From contig CM055096.1 of assembly GCA_029204225.1 (NCBI GenBank), positions 32,363,076 through 32,427,075 of the forward strand: a stretch of DNA of 64,000 bases, written 5' to 3'. Numbering within the stretch: position 1 is the first letter of the stretch; the number at the start of each line of letters is the position of its first letter. Below the pieces are notes generated by a model. That model was not told where the DNA came from. It saw nothing but the letters and a program-made list of their open reading frames with translations, and did no database searches. Of this stretch, positions 22,451 to 33,410 are shown in pieces. This DNA is from Diphasiastrum complanatum. Lineage: Eukaryota; Streptophyta; Lycopodiopsida; Lycopodiales; Lycopodiaceae. A program made the position numbers and the translations under genes.

Positions 22451-24911
22451 CTGCACAAAGTTTAAAGAGGGCTTCACTTGACAGGCTTGCTAAATGGTAT
22501 AACACAAAGGATTCAGTCTCAGAGAAATAGTGACCATACTTAAGAGAAATAAGACATGTCAAAATTGTCCTGCTTCAGTTGTTAACCAAACCTGCGATTG
22601 ACAAGAGCTGCAGCTCGAAGTCTTTCATCCAAACGATCCCGCGCCTCGAGTGCTGGTCCCCGTAAGTTATTCTCGGACTGACCTTGGAGAAGCACTGACA
22701 CTCTTGTTTGATGTGATGTCTCTCTTAGTAGAGCATCATTCCTACTAGATGAACTAGAACCAGGGCTATTCCTGCTTTCTTGCTGGAAGACTTGCAATTG
22801 TTGCTCATGAGGTACATTTGGCTGCAGAAAGAAGCAACAAAGAACGAGATTTTTGGCCCAAAATAAACAACGTTGAAAGAGCTAAGGAAATAAGAAATCA
22901 TGTAAGAATAGCCACTTTTAAGAGCAAATAACTGGCACTTTTAAGAGCTAAAGACTGGACCTTGTCAAGAAGGAAAATCCACTGATCATAGCATTTAGCC
23001 TTCCACAGACAAATAACACGTCTTTTTCTTCCCTGTGCCAATATGTAGAAGACTCTAACCACCTTACTACCTATCAATACAGAATGCATACACTACAGTC
23101 TACTACACAGCTGAGCAGCAATTACATTATTCTTGCTGAGCATAGGTTTCATGACAGAGGAGCCAAATTAGCCCACAGGCTCAAACCACTTTGTGCAAGC
23201 TATTTTTATGTAGCCAACAGCTATTCATGCATGGGTATATTGCAAGACAAAGTGAGGTTGATTAATATTCATATTGACCTTAATAATCAATACCATGGAG
23301 GTCCAGGTTGCTGCGTACCTCCCATTGTAGGTTGGCTTTACAATAAAGTTAACATGTTGAAATGTAGAGAAAAAAATGTTCTATGTAGGCTTTACTGCAT
23401 CATTCACCTCTACTATGCATCTCTTCAATATAGACAGCATGTGATCTTTTAAAAAAAAAAGTTAGAATTACATTTGGAAGCAATGGCTGATTCGCATTGG
23501 TACCAAAAAACTCATAAAGCCTGGGAACAAAAACTAAGCAAGATGCAAGAGAACATAGTTGTCGAACCGCAGTTCTAACCGCCAGTTCGAATCAGCCCGG
23601 TTTGAATCACTTTTGTGGTTTGAACTGGAAAAAAAAATCGACTAGACCGTTTTTTGGGCATTTTCCAGAGAGAGAGAGAGAGAGAGAGAGAGAGTCTTGA
23701 GGGTTCGAAACTGGAGGAGCCGATTCTTTCCCGATTCAAACACAGTTCAAGATGTATTAATTTCTATGAGGTACCCAATGTACATAAGACAAACAAATAC
23801 ACTTCAAGTGTATGTAACGATGGCAATGTAAGAATATCTCCAATAAGTCTTACCATAAATAAATAAATATAAACTAAATTGAGCTCTCTATTGTATTATC
23901 CACTAGCAAAAGATATGTCACAAAGAACATTGATTACATTGTTACATGTAGAGCACAACTCTACTATCTAGATAGAAAAACCTGGAAACCTCATAGGAGA
24001 GTCAATGTAGCGCTCCAAAAAATGATGTGATGGTGACAGCTGGAGCCCTGAAGGGTGACTGGGGTGACGTGAAGCATGTAGCTATTGACATCGAACAGCA
24101 TGTAGCTTTTTTCTGTCTAGCAATAGGCCTGTGCAAAGTCCTCTGACACTGATCTTGGTGTCTGAAGGGAATGAAAGAATCTCCCTCTGAGTTTGACTAA
24201 TGATCTCGCCATCTGGAGAAGAAGGATGTGAAATGCGTTTGTGATGTGGTGGAATCCATCCATGTGTCACTTCTTGGGCGAACCATCTCCTGTATCATCA
24301 GGGATACACATCTATGATCTTTGTAAGAGACCAAACAGCGCAGAGTGACAAGCTGGTCTCAAAATAAAAATTATATAGACCTCTGATCTCGTAGTACAAT
24401 GGTCACCAAAAGATAAAGTGCTCTTACAACTCTACCTCATCCAAAGAGCATAGCCGACATATCCTAACTTCGCAAGGAGTCCTACAAAACCTGGCAATCT
24501 CAACATGAAGGTGATGTAAGGATACTCTTAACTGGCCCAATGTATATCAGAGACTATATGACATCTCAAGATCCAACTATGGTGCACATGTCAAAACTAG
24601 GTATGCACTTGTTAGAAATAAATGAATATCCTAAAGTTAATCCATAGGTTACTTTGACCCAAAAGGTCGAGATTTCTGTAACCATGGATATTTAGTTATT
24701 TAGGCCATGTTAAGTTTGTCTTAGTTTGTGATGGACCCAATTTTGGTCATGTACTGACTCGTAGGTTCTTAGAGGTCTAATTTGGTTTACGGGCCCTATC
24801 TTGACTTTTGGGGGTGCCCTACATTCAGTAAGTAGGTAGAGTACATATTGGCTTAGTGTGTCACATTTTTCAGTTTTGGCTAAGCATTGCTCTTCATTAC
24901 TTGTGTTGTTG

Positions 24912-24969
<58 letters not shown>

Positions 24970-27900
24970 GAGGAGGGCGCCCAGCCTCTTCTCTCTTGTG
25001 TCTTGTGGAGATTGATTGATAGCTAGATCTTGGTGCCTTGACTCTTGTTTTCCTACATGGTATCAGAGCTACCGGATCTGCAACAAGCTTGTAGGTTGGC
25101 GCCCTACCAGAAGAGGAGCTACTCTACTTTTTGTTTTGAAATTTCAGCATCCTGCTGATTTTTCCAAATGGAGTTTGGATCAACTTTTTTGTCTCTTTTC
25201 AGATTGAAGGAGGGTGCCCATCATAGATCTTGGAGGAGCAATTTTTGGTGCCCAAAAATCAGCATCTCAAATCTGATTTTTTTGCAGCCAGTTTTCAGCA
25301 AGTCTTGTTTGGAGGAGGGCACCCAAAAATCTGCTTCTAATTTGGGGTTTTGGAGCCTTCTTACCATGCTGTTTTTTTTTTCAGGTTTGCAGTTGTGAAG
25401 GAAGGCGCCCAATATTCAGCATGCCCTATTTTGGGTTAAGGCAAATTTGTGGCTAGAAAATTGCAGATTTTCAGCAGCAGTAGGGCGCTTTCAACAGCCC
25501 TATTGAAGTGTGTTGATCACACTATTTGGCTTCCTAACTAGGTTTCGGTGTAGGCTTCAATCGAAGCTAACCTAATTTTCACGAAGCTGGTTTTTTTGTG
25601 CATCTTTTGGGCACTTTGGTTGCAGATTGGAAGACATCTGGTGCTCCTATTTGACATTCTATTGGAGGTAATGGCTAAAGAATCAGAAGCTATCAATTCT
25701 TTGTTTAGTGAAGATTGGTTGGATGGCACAAACTACTCCTTGTGGAGTTACATGATGAAGAATCTTCTCATAGCGAAAGGGCTGTGGGATTTGGTCAATG
25801 GTGATGAGGAAAGGCCTCCTTCGTTGGCACCTTCTACACCTCGTGAATCATCATTATCAACATCATCTTCTAAATCTTCGGAAGAACAAAAGAAGTGGGA
25901 TAGAAGGGATGTACAAGCACATTCTATGGTTGCTCTTGTTGTGAAAAGATCTATCTTACCTCATATTAGGTCTTATAAGACATTTAAAAGTGCGTGGGAT
26001 ACACTTTATACTATGTATAGAGTCGAAAATCCAGCAAGAGTGGTATATCTCAGAAATCAACTTTCTTTGTTGAAGATGCAAGAAGGGGATCAAGTGACCA
26101 ATCACTTGACGAAGATCAAGGATCTTCGTCAGGAGCTTCTCAATATTGATGAGATGATTGAGGATGCTCAATTTGTTTCCATTACTCTCAACTCATTACC
26201 TTCCTCTTCTCTTCCATTTGTTTCACCTTTGAGTATATCTCTCTTAGGGGACATCAACTTTCCTTTGATGAACTTGTTGGGCTGCTTCTTCAAGAGGAGC
26301 AAACGAGGCAAAATTTTGCGGGTGACACTCAACAAGATTGAGCTTTCTTCACGAAAGGCAAGGGCAAAGGCAAGTCAAAAGGAAAGGGGAAGCCTCCTTC
26401 CAAGGATAAGCAAAAGCCCATTGGAGGTCAAAATGTCAACACTCAAAAGAAGAAAGAGAAGTGTCATTATTGCAAGAAGTATGGGCACTTCATCAAGGAT
26501 CCTTTGATAAGTGTCTTGTCAAGGATCCTAAAAGATCTCTCTTGATTATTGTTTTGGGAACAATGCATGCTGGCTTATTCATTATGGATACCTATGAGCG
26601 ACGAATTCCCTCTACATGTCTTGTTGCTTCTACATCACAATCATTGGAATTGGCTGAATTGTGGCACGCAAGGTTTGGAAATCTCAACTTTGCAAGTTTG
26701 AAGAAGTTGAAGACATCTAATATGGTAGAAAATATTCCTACTATTGAGCAGCCGGAAGGGCATGTATGCTTGGAAAGTTTCAAAAGAAACCTTTTCCAAT
26801 TGATGGAACTATAAGGGTTCTTGATAAATTTGATTTGGTTCATAGTGATGTTTGTGGTCCAATGAGGACCGAATCCATTGGAAAGTGCATCTATTTTGTG
26901 ACTTTTATTGATGACTTTTCCCGTTTTACATGGATCTATCCTATGAAGGCTAAATCGGAAGTTTTTCAACATTTCAAAGATTTTCTAGCCATGGTGAAAA
27001 ATCAATTTGGGCATTCTTTGAAGACCCTATGCACCAATTGAGGAGGGGAATACATCAAGAGTACGCTCGATGCATTTCTTCGAGAGAAGGGAATTCTACA
27101 TCAAATGACAACTCCCTATACGCCTCAACAAAATGGTGTTGCCAAAGCGAAAGAATCAGACACTTATGGAGATGGCCCGTTGCATGCTCAAAGCAAAGGG
27201 GCTGCCTCACAAGTTTTGGGCTGAAGCGGTTATAACGGCAGCATAAGCAATCGTTGTCCTACTAAAGCATTGAAAGTATTAACTCCTTATGAAATTTGGT
27301 ATGGGAAGAAGCCTTCAATCTCTCACTTCTCTCTTGTGTCTTGTAGAGAATGATTGATAGCTAGATCTTGGTGCCTTGACTCTTGTTTTCCTACAGCACT
27401 GATCTCCGAGAAGTGTCTCATGTAGAACTCCAATTGTCCCAGTATTTGCACGGTGTATAATTACCTGACGTATGAGTGTGCACTCTTAGGAAGGTGGAAA
27501 ATTAGAGTTTTGTATGAATCCAAGAGGGTGTGGCTTGCGAGTACCTAAGAAATGAGGTGGCCTTGCTCATCAAGTACCTCGTTTTCACAGCTGTCAGCAA
27601 CTCCCCATCTCCTTATTCAATGATCTCATTGCCGTAGGCAGCCCAGGTCTGAAGGTTTGATTGCATTATTTCACATTGTCCTTTTGAACCACTATCAATG
27701 AACAATGATTCACATGGATGCAGATTACGAAGGATGCAAACCTAGACAGAGACTTAGCTGCAGAAGCTTCTTTCCTGTGTTGGACCTTGATCTCTTGTGC
27801 CTTTGTCTAATGTTTTCTTCTTGTATTCTCTACATTGTTTTCCCCCACAGCTGACTGATGTTTTGCCTTATTTTGTGTTTCTGCTTTGTCTCATATGTTG

Positions 27901-29034
27901 TGTTGAATTCTATTATGATATGTGTTTGTAGGTATGAAAATTCATGTCATAAAAACGGTTCTTGTTGAAAGGAATCCTTAGAGATTCTTCAGACAAAATA
28001 TTTCAGGAAGTTGGTCAAAGTTGACTTAAATAACTTATTCTTAAGACAAAAACAAGTGTTGGACCTTGATCTCATGTGCCTTTGTCTCATAGAATCAATG
28101 AACCGGTAACGGTTCACCACGGTTCTGAGAACCATACAGTGAACCGTACGGTTCTTTGAAAATTTTGCCCAGAACCGTGATGAACCGCACTGAATAATTA
28201 ATTAATTAATTAATTAATTTGTTTTTTGTCCCAGCCCCCAAAACTAGCCCAAAAAAATGCCAATTTTTTTTTCAGAAAAAGCAGATTCTCCCTACTTAGA
28301 TTATTTACTTCAAATGATTTCTCCCAAATTGATAAGAGAGAGGGACAAAAACTAGCTTTGAGGGGTTTTGGGGGGGAATTTAGGAAAATTAATTAATAAA
28401 TCAATTCATTATTTTTTTACATGAACCGTACCACGGTTCAAGTGGGTTCTATGCTTTGTCTAATGTTTTCTTCTTGTATCCTCTACATTTTTTTCCCCCA
28501 CAGCCGACTGATGCTTTGCCTTATTTTGTGTTTCTGCTTTGTCTCATATGTTGTGTTGAATTCTATTGTGATATGGGTTTGTAGGTATGAAAATTCATGT
28601 CATAAAAACTGTTCTTGTTGAAAGGAATCCTTAGAGATTCTTTAGACAAAAGATTTCAGGAAGTTGGTCGAAGTTGACTTAAATAACTTATTCCTAAGAC
28701 AAAAACAAGTGTACTAATTCTCATCAATGAAACCAGTACTGTTTAACGATGATAGATTACATTCTGAGATACTTTTGGATTAAAAAATACCAACCGTTCG
28801 CCGTGAATTAGATCCAGCTCGGTATGAATGCCTCAGGCGTAGTTCTGATTCATTATGTTGGTGATGATTGTGGTGCTGGTGATGATGGTGCTGGTGATTG
28901 TGATGCTGCTGAGGCGGCGTTGAACGTGAGCTACGCTCTTCAAAGCCACTAGCGGGAAGTGATGAATGGGAAACTCGGGAGAGAGAAAAATTGCGTGTGC
29001 GCCTCCGTCGAGCTAGCTCCACTCCAGGAAGCAT
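21889..29034 (-). CDS. RING-H2 type E3 ubiquitin ligase, three exons
   Basis: Joining minus-strand exons 28795-29034, 22592-22821 and 21889-22450 gives 1032 nt, 343 residues plus stop, with GT-AG introns and matching phases (0, then 2). The product starts MLPGVELARRRRTRNFSLS, has a His/Gln-rich tract at residues about 40-62, a Ser/Arg-rich middle, an acidic Trp-rich segment (FSDDDEELLWDEEEWE) and a C-terminal RING-H2 finger with ligands Cys255, Cys258, Cys273, His275, His278, Cys281, Cys292 and Cys295. The finger recruits a ubiquitin-charged E2 (Trp285 is in the usual contact position) and makes the protein a probable E3 ligase; the substrate is unknown. There is no membrane segment or signal peptide, so it is likely soluble. 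All key residues are intact and no stop interrupts it. The first intron (5973 bp) is packed with transposons. I do not recognise the exact orthologue. Confidence 0.88.
22592..22821 (-). CDS. RING gene exon 2
   Basis: The acceptor is a strong pyrimidine tract ending CTGCAG, and the first codons read PNVPHEQQLQVFQQES. It ends LRAAALVNR plus two bases, with donor GTTTGG. The exon encodes a Ser/Arg/Gln-rich linker without a known domain. Its 230 nt shift the phase to 2, which exon 3 restores. Confidence 0.85.
23554..23768. mobile_element. Possible small hAT-like insertion in intron 1
   Basis: The segment starts CATAGTTGTCGAACCG and ends TTTCTATG, so it has short inverted CATAG/CTATG ends and internal GAACCG-type words like the better-supported MITE at 28088-28453. 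It includes a (GA)n run at about 23671-23693. No matching target duplication is visible beside it, so the call is weak. Confidence 0.3.
24610..25057 (+). repeat. 5' LTR of element J with a (CT)n tract
   Basis: 448 bp, TG...CA ends. A (CT)26 run occupies 24915-24967 in its 3' third, just upstream of the segment GGAGGGCGCCCAGCC. Confidence 0.85.
25058..25069 (+). promoter_or_regulatory. Primer-binding site of element J
   Basis: TGGTATCAGAGC directly abuts the CA end of the 5' LTR, as expected for tRNA-Met-primed copia elements. Confidence 0.88.
25671..26510 (+). pseudogene. Copia gag of element J (frameshifted)
   Basis: From the ATG at 25671 the product reads MAKESEAINSLFSEDWLDG and continues NYSLWSYMMKNLL, the usual copia gag N-terminus, then a gag helical domain (AWDTLYTMYRVENPARVVYL, and LRQELLNIDEMI). 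A frameshift near 26240 moves the Lys/Gly-rich linker and zinc knuckle to another frame. The knuckle CHYCKKYGHFIKD lacks its last Cys. The leader between LTR and ATG (about 600 nt) contains several short repeats of GGAGGGCGCCCA-like sequence. Confidence 0.8.
26560..27325 (+). pseudogene. Copia pre-integrase and integrase of element J (broken)
   Basis: Three frames are needed. They show LWHARFGNLNFASLKKLKTS (pre-integrase), then LVHSDVCGPMRTESIG with the first catalytic Asp, then a segment where the expected TDNGGEY reads TN-stop-GGEY, so the second catalytic Asp has become Asn beside a stop. PYTPQQNGVAK follows near the catalytic Glu region. It ends at YEIWYGKKPSISHFS, where the LTR fragment begins. 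It cannot produce a working integrase. Confidence 0.78.
27777..28711. repeat. 279-bp tandem duplication in RING gene intron 1
   Basis: The unit starting GTGTTGGACCTTGATCTC and ending AAGACAAAAACAAGTGT occurs at 27777-28055 and again at 28056-28711. The second copy is split by the 366-bp element at 28088-28453. Removing that insertion and one copy of its 8-bp target duplication leaves about 282 bp, matching the first unit closely. The duplication therefore preceded the insertion. Confidence 0.85.
28088..28453. mobile_element. hAT-like MITE, 366 bp, with 8-bp target duplication
   Basis: CTTTGTCT is repeated at 28080-28087 and 28454-28461, flanking an insert with imperfect terminal inverted repeats (CATAGAATCAATGAACCG at the left; the right end reads GAACCGTACCACGGTTC then GGGTTCTATG). 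An empty-site version exists in the neighbouring tandem copy at 27777-28055, where CTTTGTCT occurs once. An 8-bp duplication with short inverted ends is characteristic of hAT-superfamily non-autonomous elements. There is no coding capacity; an (ATTA)n run is inside. Confidence 0.82.
28795..29034 (-). CDS. RING gene exon 1 (coding), His-rich N-terminus
   Basis: It begins at ATG (29034-29032) and codes for 80 residues in phase 0. The Arg cluster after GVELA could act as a nuclear-targeting patch (inference). The His/Gln/Asn tract is encoded by CAC/CAT/CAG-type codons, so it is prone to length change. The donor is GTTGGT directly after the codon for Thr80. An alternative GT four bases downstream would break the phase with exon 2, which decides the choice. 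Confidence 0.82.
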
Positions 29035-29829
29035 TATAAAATGCTTTTGCTGAATGTCCCAGCAGATTTTGAAAAGAACTGCACAACCATCAAAGAGTTA
29101 TTGAGAGCCTTCTCTCAACATGACTCACAGACAATGTCTCCTTGCATGAATATAATAGGCATTTTGAAATAAATACAAAGTCAATGTCTGAAGAATCTTG
29201 AAAAATGCTCTTTATTTGCAAAAACTTCGTAGAGATGAGTACTCAAATATCATTCCATTTAGCCGAACACCTTATTCAACATCAGTAAAAAGAGCAGAGT
29301 AGGCTTTTCCCATTATTCTACATTGAATAACCAGGTAAATAATAGCCGCTGATGTTTCTAACCATACATAAATACTTTGATGAATCTGAGTATTGACGTT
29401 ATGTCTAGGATAATACCTGACATAACAAAGGACACATGTAATGTTCAACCCTCTTAGACCATCAAAATCATTATGCATAGCACGGACCAAACGCTATGAC
29501 ATCCCTACTCATGTAGGTGGCATCCTTAGGTAGATGCAGGTCGCATGCACAAACATATGTCCGCATTAGCTTTCATACATTTGTAAACAACCTAGTTTCA
29601 TACATTACCTAGTTTTTCTCACTTCTCTAGGTGAAGGGCAGACTTGGTCATAATTACTATTAAAAATATGTATATGATGATGTTAATATTGCTCCATGTA
29701 GGAATCAATCTCACGTGAATTCAAAACTCACAAATCCCCTTGACAAACCACACATAATTTTATTAACTCTAAGTTATTGCAGAAATTAAAGGTGGAAACA
29801 AAGGAAAGTGACCATCGGTATGTGGTAAA
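29035..29829 (-). other. Upstream region of the RING gene
   Basis: Non-coding on both strands. It should contain the 5' leader and promoter of the minus-strand RING gene, and perhaps a leader intron (an acceptor-like TTCAG lies about 18 bases before the ATG). No TATA box or element can be named with confidence. Confidence 0.4.
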
Positions 29830-30704
29830 GCTGGCACAAGAGCAGAGATCCAAGTTTGGGACCGGATAGTCCCATGTCTTCCAATACAAATTCAAGGATA
29901 TAAAGATAAATTAGATTTCCATGTAATGAATTTGGATAAAGTAGACATAATACTTGGTAAGGAGTGGTTCTATGAGAGGAATGAGTCGTTAAAGAAAAAC
30001 AATGTAACCCACAATTTGTCGTTCTTGCATAACGGCTCTCTCATTGAATTGAATGGAAATGTGGATATTTCTTCTCCTTACATGCTTTCTGCTTTGGAAA
30101 CTGTTAAATGTATGGATGTTGTTGATTGTAATTCTTATTTATGTTGGTTGAAGAATTTCACTTACCATGAAGAATGCAATTTACAATATTATAATTTCCA
30201 AATGGAATTAATGTCTAACAACCTAAAACAAGAAAATTCACCAGAGGGTGAAACCTTTAGGAGACTTAGAGAAGAATTTAACGATGTGTTTCTTGAACAA
30301 CTTCCAGAGGGTCTTCCCCCCCTAGGGGAGTCGACCATGGTATTAAACTCATTCCTAGTAGTTCTCTTGTATCTTTGTATCCTTACAGGATGAGTACTAC
30401 AGAGGAGGATGAAGTTTATAGACAGTTGCAAAACTATCTTAAGATGGCCATGTAAGGCCTAGTAAGTCCCCTTGGGGGGCTCCAGTCATTTTAGTTGATT
30501 AAAAAGACGGAGGTACTCATCTTTGTGTGGACTCTAAAAAGTTACATAAATTTACGATCGTTACCGCTTACCTCAAATGGATGAGCTGGTTGATCAGATT
30601 CGAATAAGGAGTGAGTGTGTTGAAAAAACTGGGTTTAGGACTAGATATGGCCATTATGAATTTCTGGTTTTACCTTTTGGATTGACAATTTCAAAAAAAA
30701 CTAG
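29830..30704 (+). pseudogene. Gypsy protease-to-RT remnant
   Basis: The plus strand reads the end of a retropepsin (KVDIILGKEWFYERN), an open linker to about 30290, then REEFNDVFLEQLPEGLPP, which is the hinge before RT in many gypsy elements. After frameshifts RT begins (PYRMS..., then SPLGAPVILVD and [13 protein letters not shown]), and near 30640-30690 the RYGHYEF...LPFGLT segment appears. Stops are numerous. Homology ends at about 30704, where LINE sequence starts. Confidence 0.75.
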
Positions 30705-33130
30705 GTGCTTTCCAACCTGAGCGTCAGACTTCAGGCATCAGACTACCATGTGGCAGTTTTTGACTGGTCAAAAAAATTCAAAGTGCTTATTATGCTTCAT
30801 AAAGGACATGTGAATAAAGTCAAAGTATCCATTACGCAATGGAAGAAGCCAAGTTCTCCCTATGCAGATTTATCTTCAAACATCATTCTTTTTGCAGAGA
30901 GAGCTCATGTACTCCAAGTTATTGAATTTGATGCAAGGATCGCTTCTAGACAAATTAAGTTCCATGCAGTTCATGCAGACCCCTTGAGGATACAAGCTTT
31001 GGACAATGATATGCAAGCATTACAAAGGTCCAAGATACCAGCAGATGGTGGTGGACTGATCACAGCATACGATGAGCATCTTCTTTAGTTGGGAAATCAT
31101 GAGCTAGTCATCTAAATGGTTTAGTTAGGTGACCTGGCTCAGGTGACTGCACTTGCAACCCACATAGTGGCAGCCACAATGTTATTGATTATATCATGGG
31201 GTCACCCTCTCTCGTTCCATTCATATCTACTTTCATCGACTCTACCACTCTTTCCTCTCTTTCTATCTGGGCACCTTTGCATTTCATTCCCCTCCCAACC
31301 ATCCTCTCATGAACCGAGCACCCATAATAATATATACATTCAACAAGGACTACAAACATCTCTACCAAGACTCTCCTCTCCCTACTTTACCGGTTTCCAC
31401 ACAATAGGCTGCTCACAACAAAAGCAAAGCCACTTTCCTCACCATTGTGCTCCATATAGCTACTTCCATAGCCTTTGAACTTTCTATCCAAAAGCCATGA
31501 ATCTAAACCCTCTCACACACACCCCACACGTCAACCTTGGTATGATGATGAATGTAAATCCCTCCACAAGCAGGTCAAACATGCACAGATCTTCAAAGCT
31601 CATCTCCTACGTGATACTAAACACCTATACCTATACCATTCCCGCAAACTCTCCCATTATAATCACTCCTCGCGCCTCCTCTTTCTCGTTCGTCACTCCC
31701 AACATGGTGGCCATGGCCACTGAGAAGTTGAGAACAAATCGTGCACAGTTGAGTGATTGGTAAATATTACGGGAAGAAGGCACTTAGTAGGCAGGGCATA
31801 AAATGATAACGAATCAGGTTGGATTGGCTTAACTTGCTACTTGACTCAAATCAGCCACTTGGCTTAACTTGATCGTCTTCGACTTGCTCTTGCTACATCG
31901 GCAACCTGGCTTAACTTTATCATCTTCGACTTGCAATACTGATGACTTAGGCCAAACTTCTGATACACACTACATACATCCTTTTACATGTTCTTGCCAC
32001 TCTTCTCAACCAAGCCATTGTCTCTAGCTTCCCCCTGTCATGGTGCAACAATGTTATCGATCCCATCCACAAGAATTCCATGAAACTTGATAATTACCAC
32101 ATTATCATGACTAATCATATCATTGCTAACCTCTATGGCACTATCCTACAGGCGGCAACAAGTCATGAGGCTGACATGAGATGGCAACATGCAATGGGTC
32201 AAGTGGGCTTTAGAGCTCAATGTTCCATCAAGACCATGTGGTCACTCTCAAAGCCATAATTGAGGAGGCTAGATCTAAACAAGAAGGTGTCTTGTTGCTT
32301 TGTTGATTTCCAAAAGGCAATTGACTTTGTTCACATGCTTATCCGGAAATTGAGAGACCTCGAATTTTCAGCATATATGGTGTTGGCAGTTATGGCAATC
32401 TATGAGCAGTTTTGGGGTCACTTTTACATGCATGATGGCCTTTCATAGTCAATCAAGAGTGCCATCAAGGTAAAGCCGGCTACTCAATTTCCCCTACACT
32501 TTTTGGATTATATATTGATGAGCTTGAAAGTGTCATCAATCAGGATGGTGGCCAAAGATGCAGACTATGTGACTCTTACCTTAATCCTAATATATGTTGA
32601 TGAGGTGGTATTGATCTCCTCGACTAGCTCAAGGCTGTAGAGACAATTAAATAGACTCCACTTATTTGACACCAGATGGTGTTTGGCGGTTAACACCAAG
32701 AAGACTTAAGTTATGATCTTCAACACTTCCAAGGCCTATATGCAGCGGCAAGCGTTTACTCTAGGTGGTCAGCCATTAAAGGTGTGTCCTCTTATACATA
32801 TTTGAGATTGACACCATCTTCAGACTGATCATATATATAAATAGCAATGGGATTCCAAGTAGACATTCACGATACTTATGCTTGACCTTTACATCCTCCC
32901 AACAACTCCACAATCAGGGTTATTGGCTGTAATGATACACCTAGGTCACTCACCTTTTATGCACATATGGCATCTCTCGAAACTGCAGGATACCAGGATA
33001 TATTGGCACAAAGATCTTAGTTTCATCCGAGTGCAAGAACACAAGACAGCCCAACAGGAAGCTATAACAATTCAAAGCAATTTATCTTCAGAGATGGTAT
33101 TATCAAATTTGTGGATCGTATGCATATAGC
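30705..33130 (+). mobile_element. LINE (non-LTR retrotransposon) remnant
   Basis: An endonuclease-like region comes first: FDARIASRQ (the GDFNAR-type motif, about 30928), then near 31140-31200 NVIDYIMGSPSLVP, which matches the VIDYI motif late in the LINE endonuclease. The linker PWYDDECKSLHKQ (about 31540) precedes RT. RT is broken by stops but shows QVGFRAQCSIKT and NKKVSCCFVDFQKAIDFV (about 32200-32330) and a catalytic box YVDEV at 32593-32607, where the usual second Asp is Glu. It moved by target-primed reverse transcription; this copy is dead. No poly(A) tail or target duplication was identified, and the 3' end is uncertain. Confidence 0.72.
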
Positions 33131-33370
33131 TGATGGTGAGATTGTGAACTCTGGGTTAGATCAAAGTTATAGAAATAACGAGAATTCCAGTTGAACTTGT
33201 AAACGGTCTTTGTACCATATAATCATGATTATAAAAATTAGTTGTTTTTTTAAGAAAAATCTGTTATTTTGATTAAGTTGTCTTCGATGGCATTGACCCA
33301 TCTAGTTACCATCATACTTGAATGTATTTCTTGTCTTATATGCCATTGGTATGGAAAAAAAGTTAGATAT

Positions 33371-33379
33371 TTCTTTTCT

Positions 33380-33410
<31 letters not shown>
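33371..33410. repeat. (TTTC)n microsatellite
   Basis: About nine TTTC units followed by TCTCTC. Simple repeat only. Confidence 0.95.

Larger units (their letters stand above)
24610..27395 (+). mobile_element. Truncated copia retrotransposon in RING gene intron 1 (element J)
   Basis: The 5' LTR (24610-25057) starts TGTTAGAAATAAATG and ends TTTTCCTACA. A 70-bp piece of the same LTR end occurs at 27326-27395. GCACT lies at 24605-24609 and again at 27396-27400, a perfect 5-bp target duplication. Inside are a primer-binding site, gag, a pre-integrase module and most of integrase; then the sequence jumps directly into the LTR tail, so RT, RNase H, the polypurine tract and most of the 3' LTR are deleted. 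It lies antisense to the host gene and is entirely intronic. Confidence 0.88.

Noticed and set aside
22238-22465. Plus-strand frame opposite the RING exon
   Set aside because: It lies antisense to a well-supported exon with an intact RING-H2 finger.
23554-23768. Second MITE of the same family as 28088-28453
   Set aside because: The short inverted ends are present, but there is no matching 8-bp duplication; kept only as a low-confidence feature.
27777-28711. Spaced direct repeats considered as a CRISPR-like or satellite array
   Set aside because: There are only two units, explained by one tandem duplication and one MITE insertion, in a plant intron.
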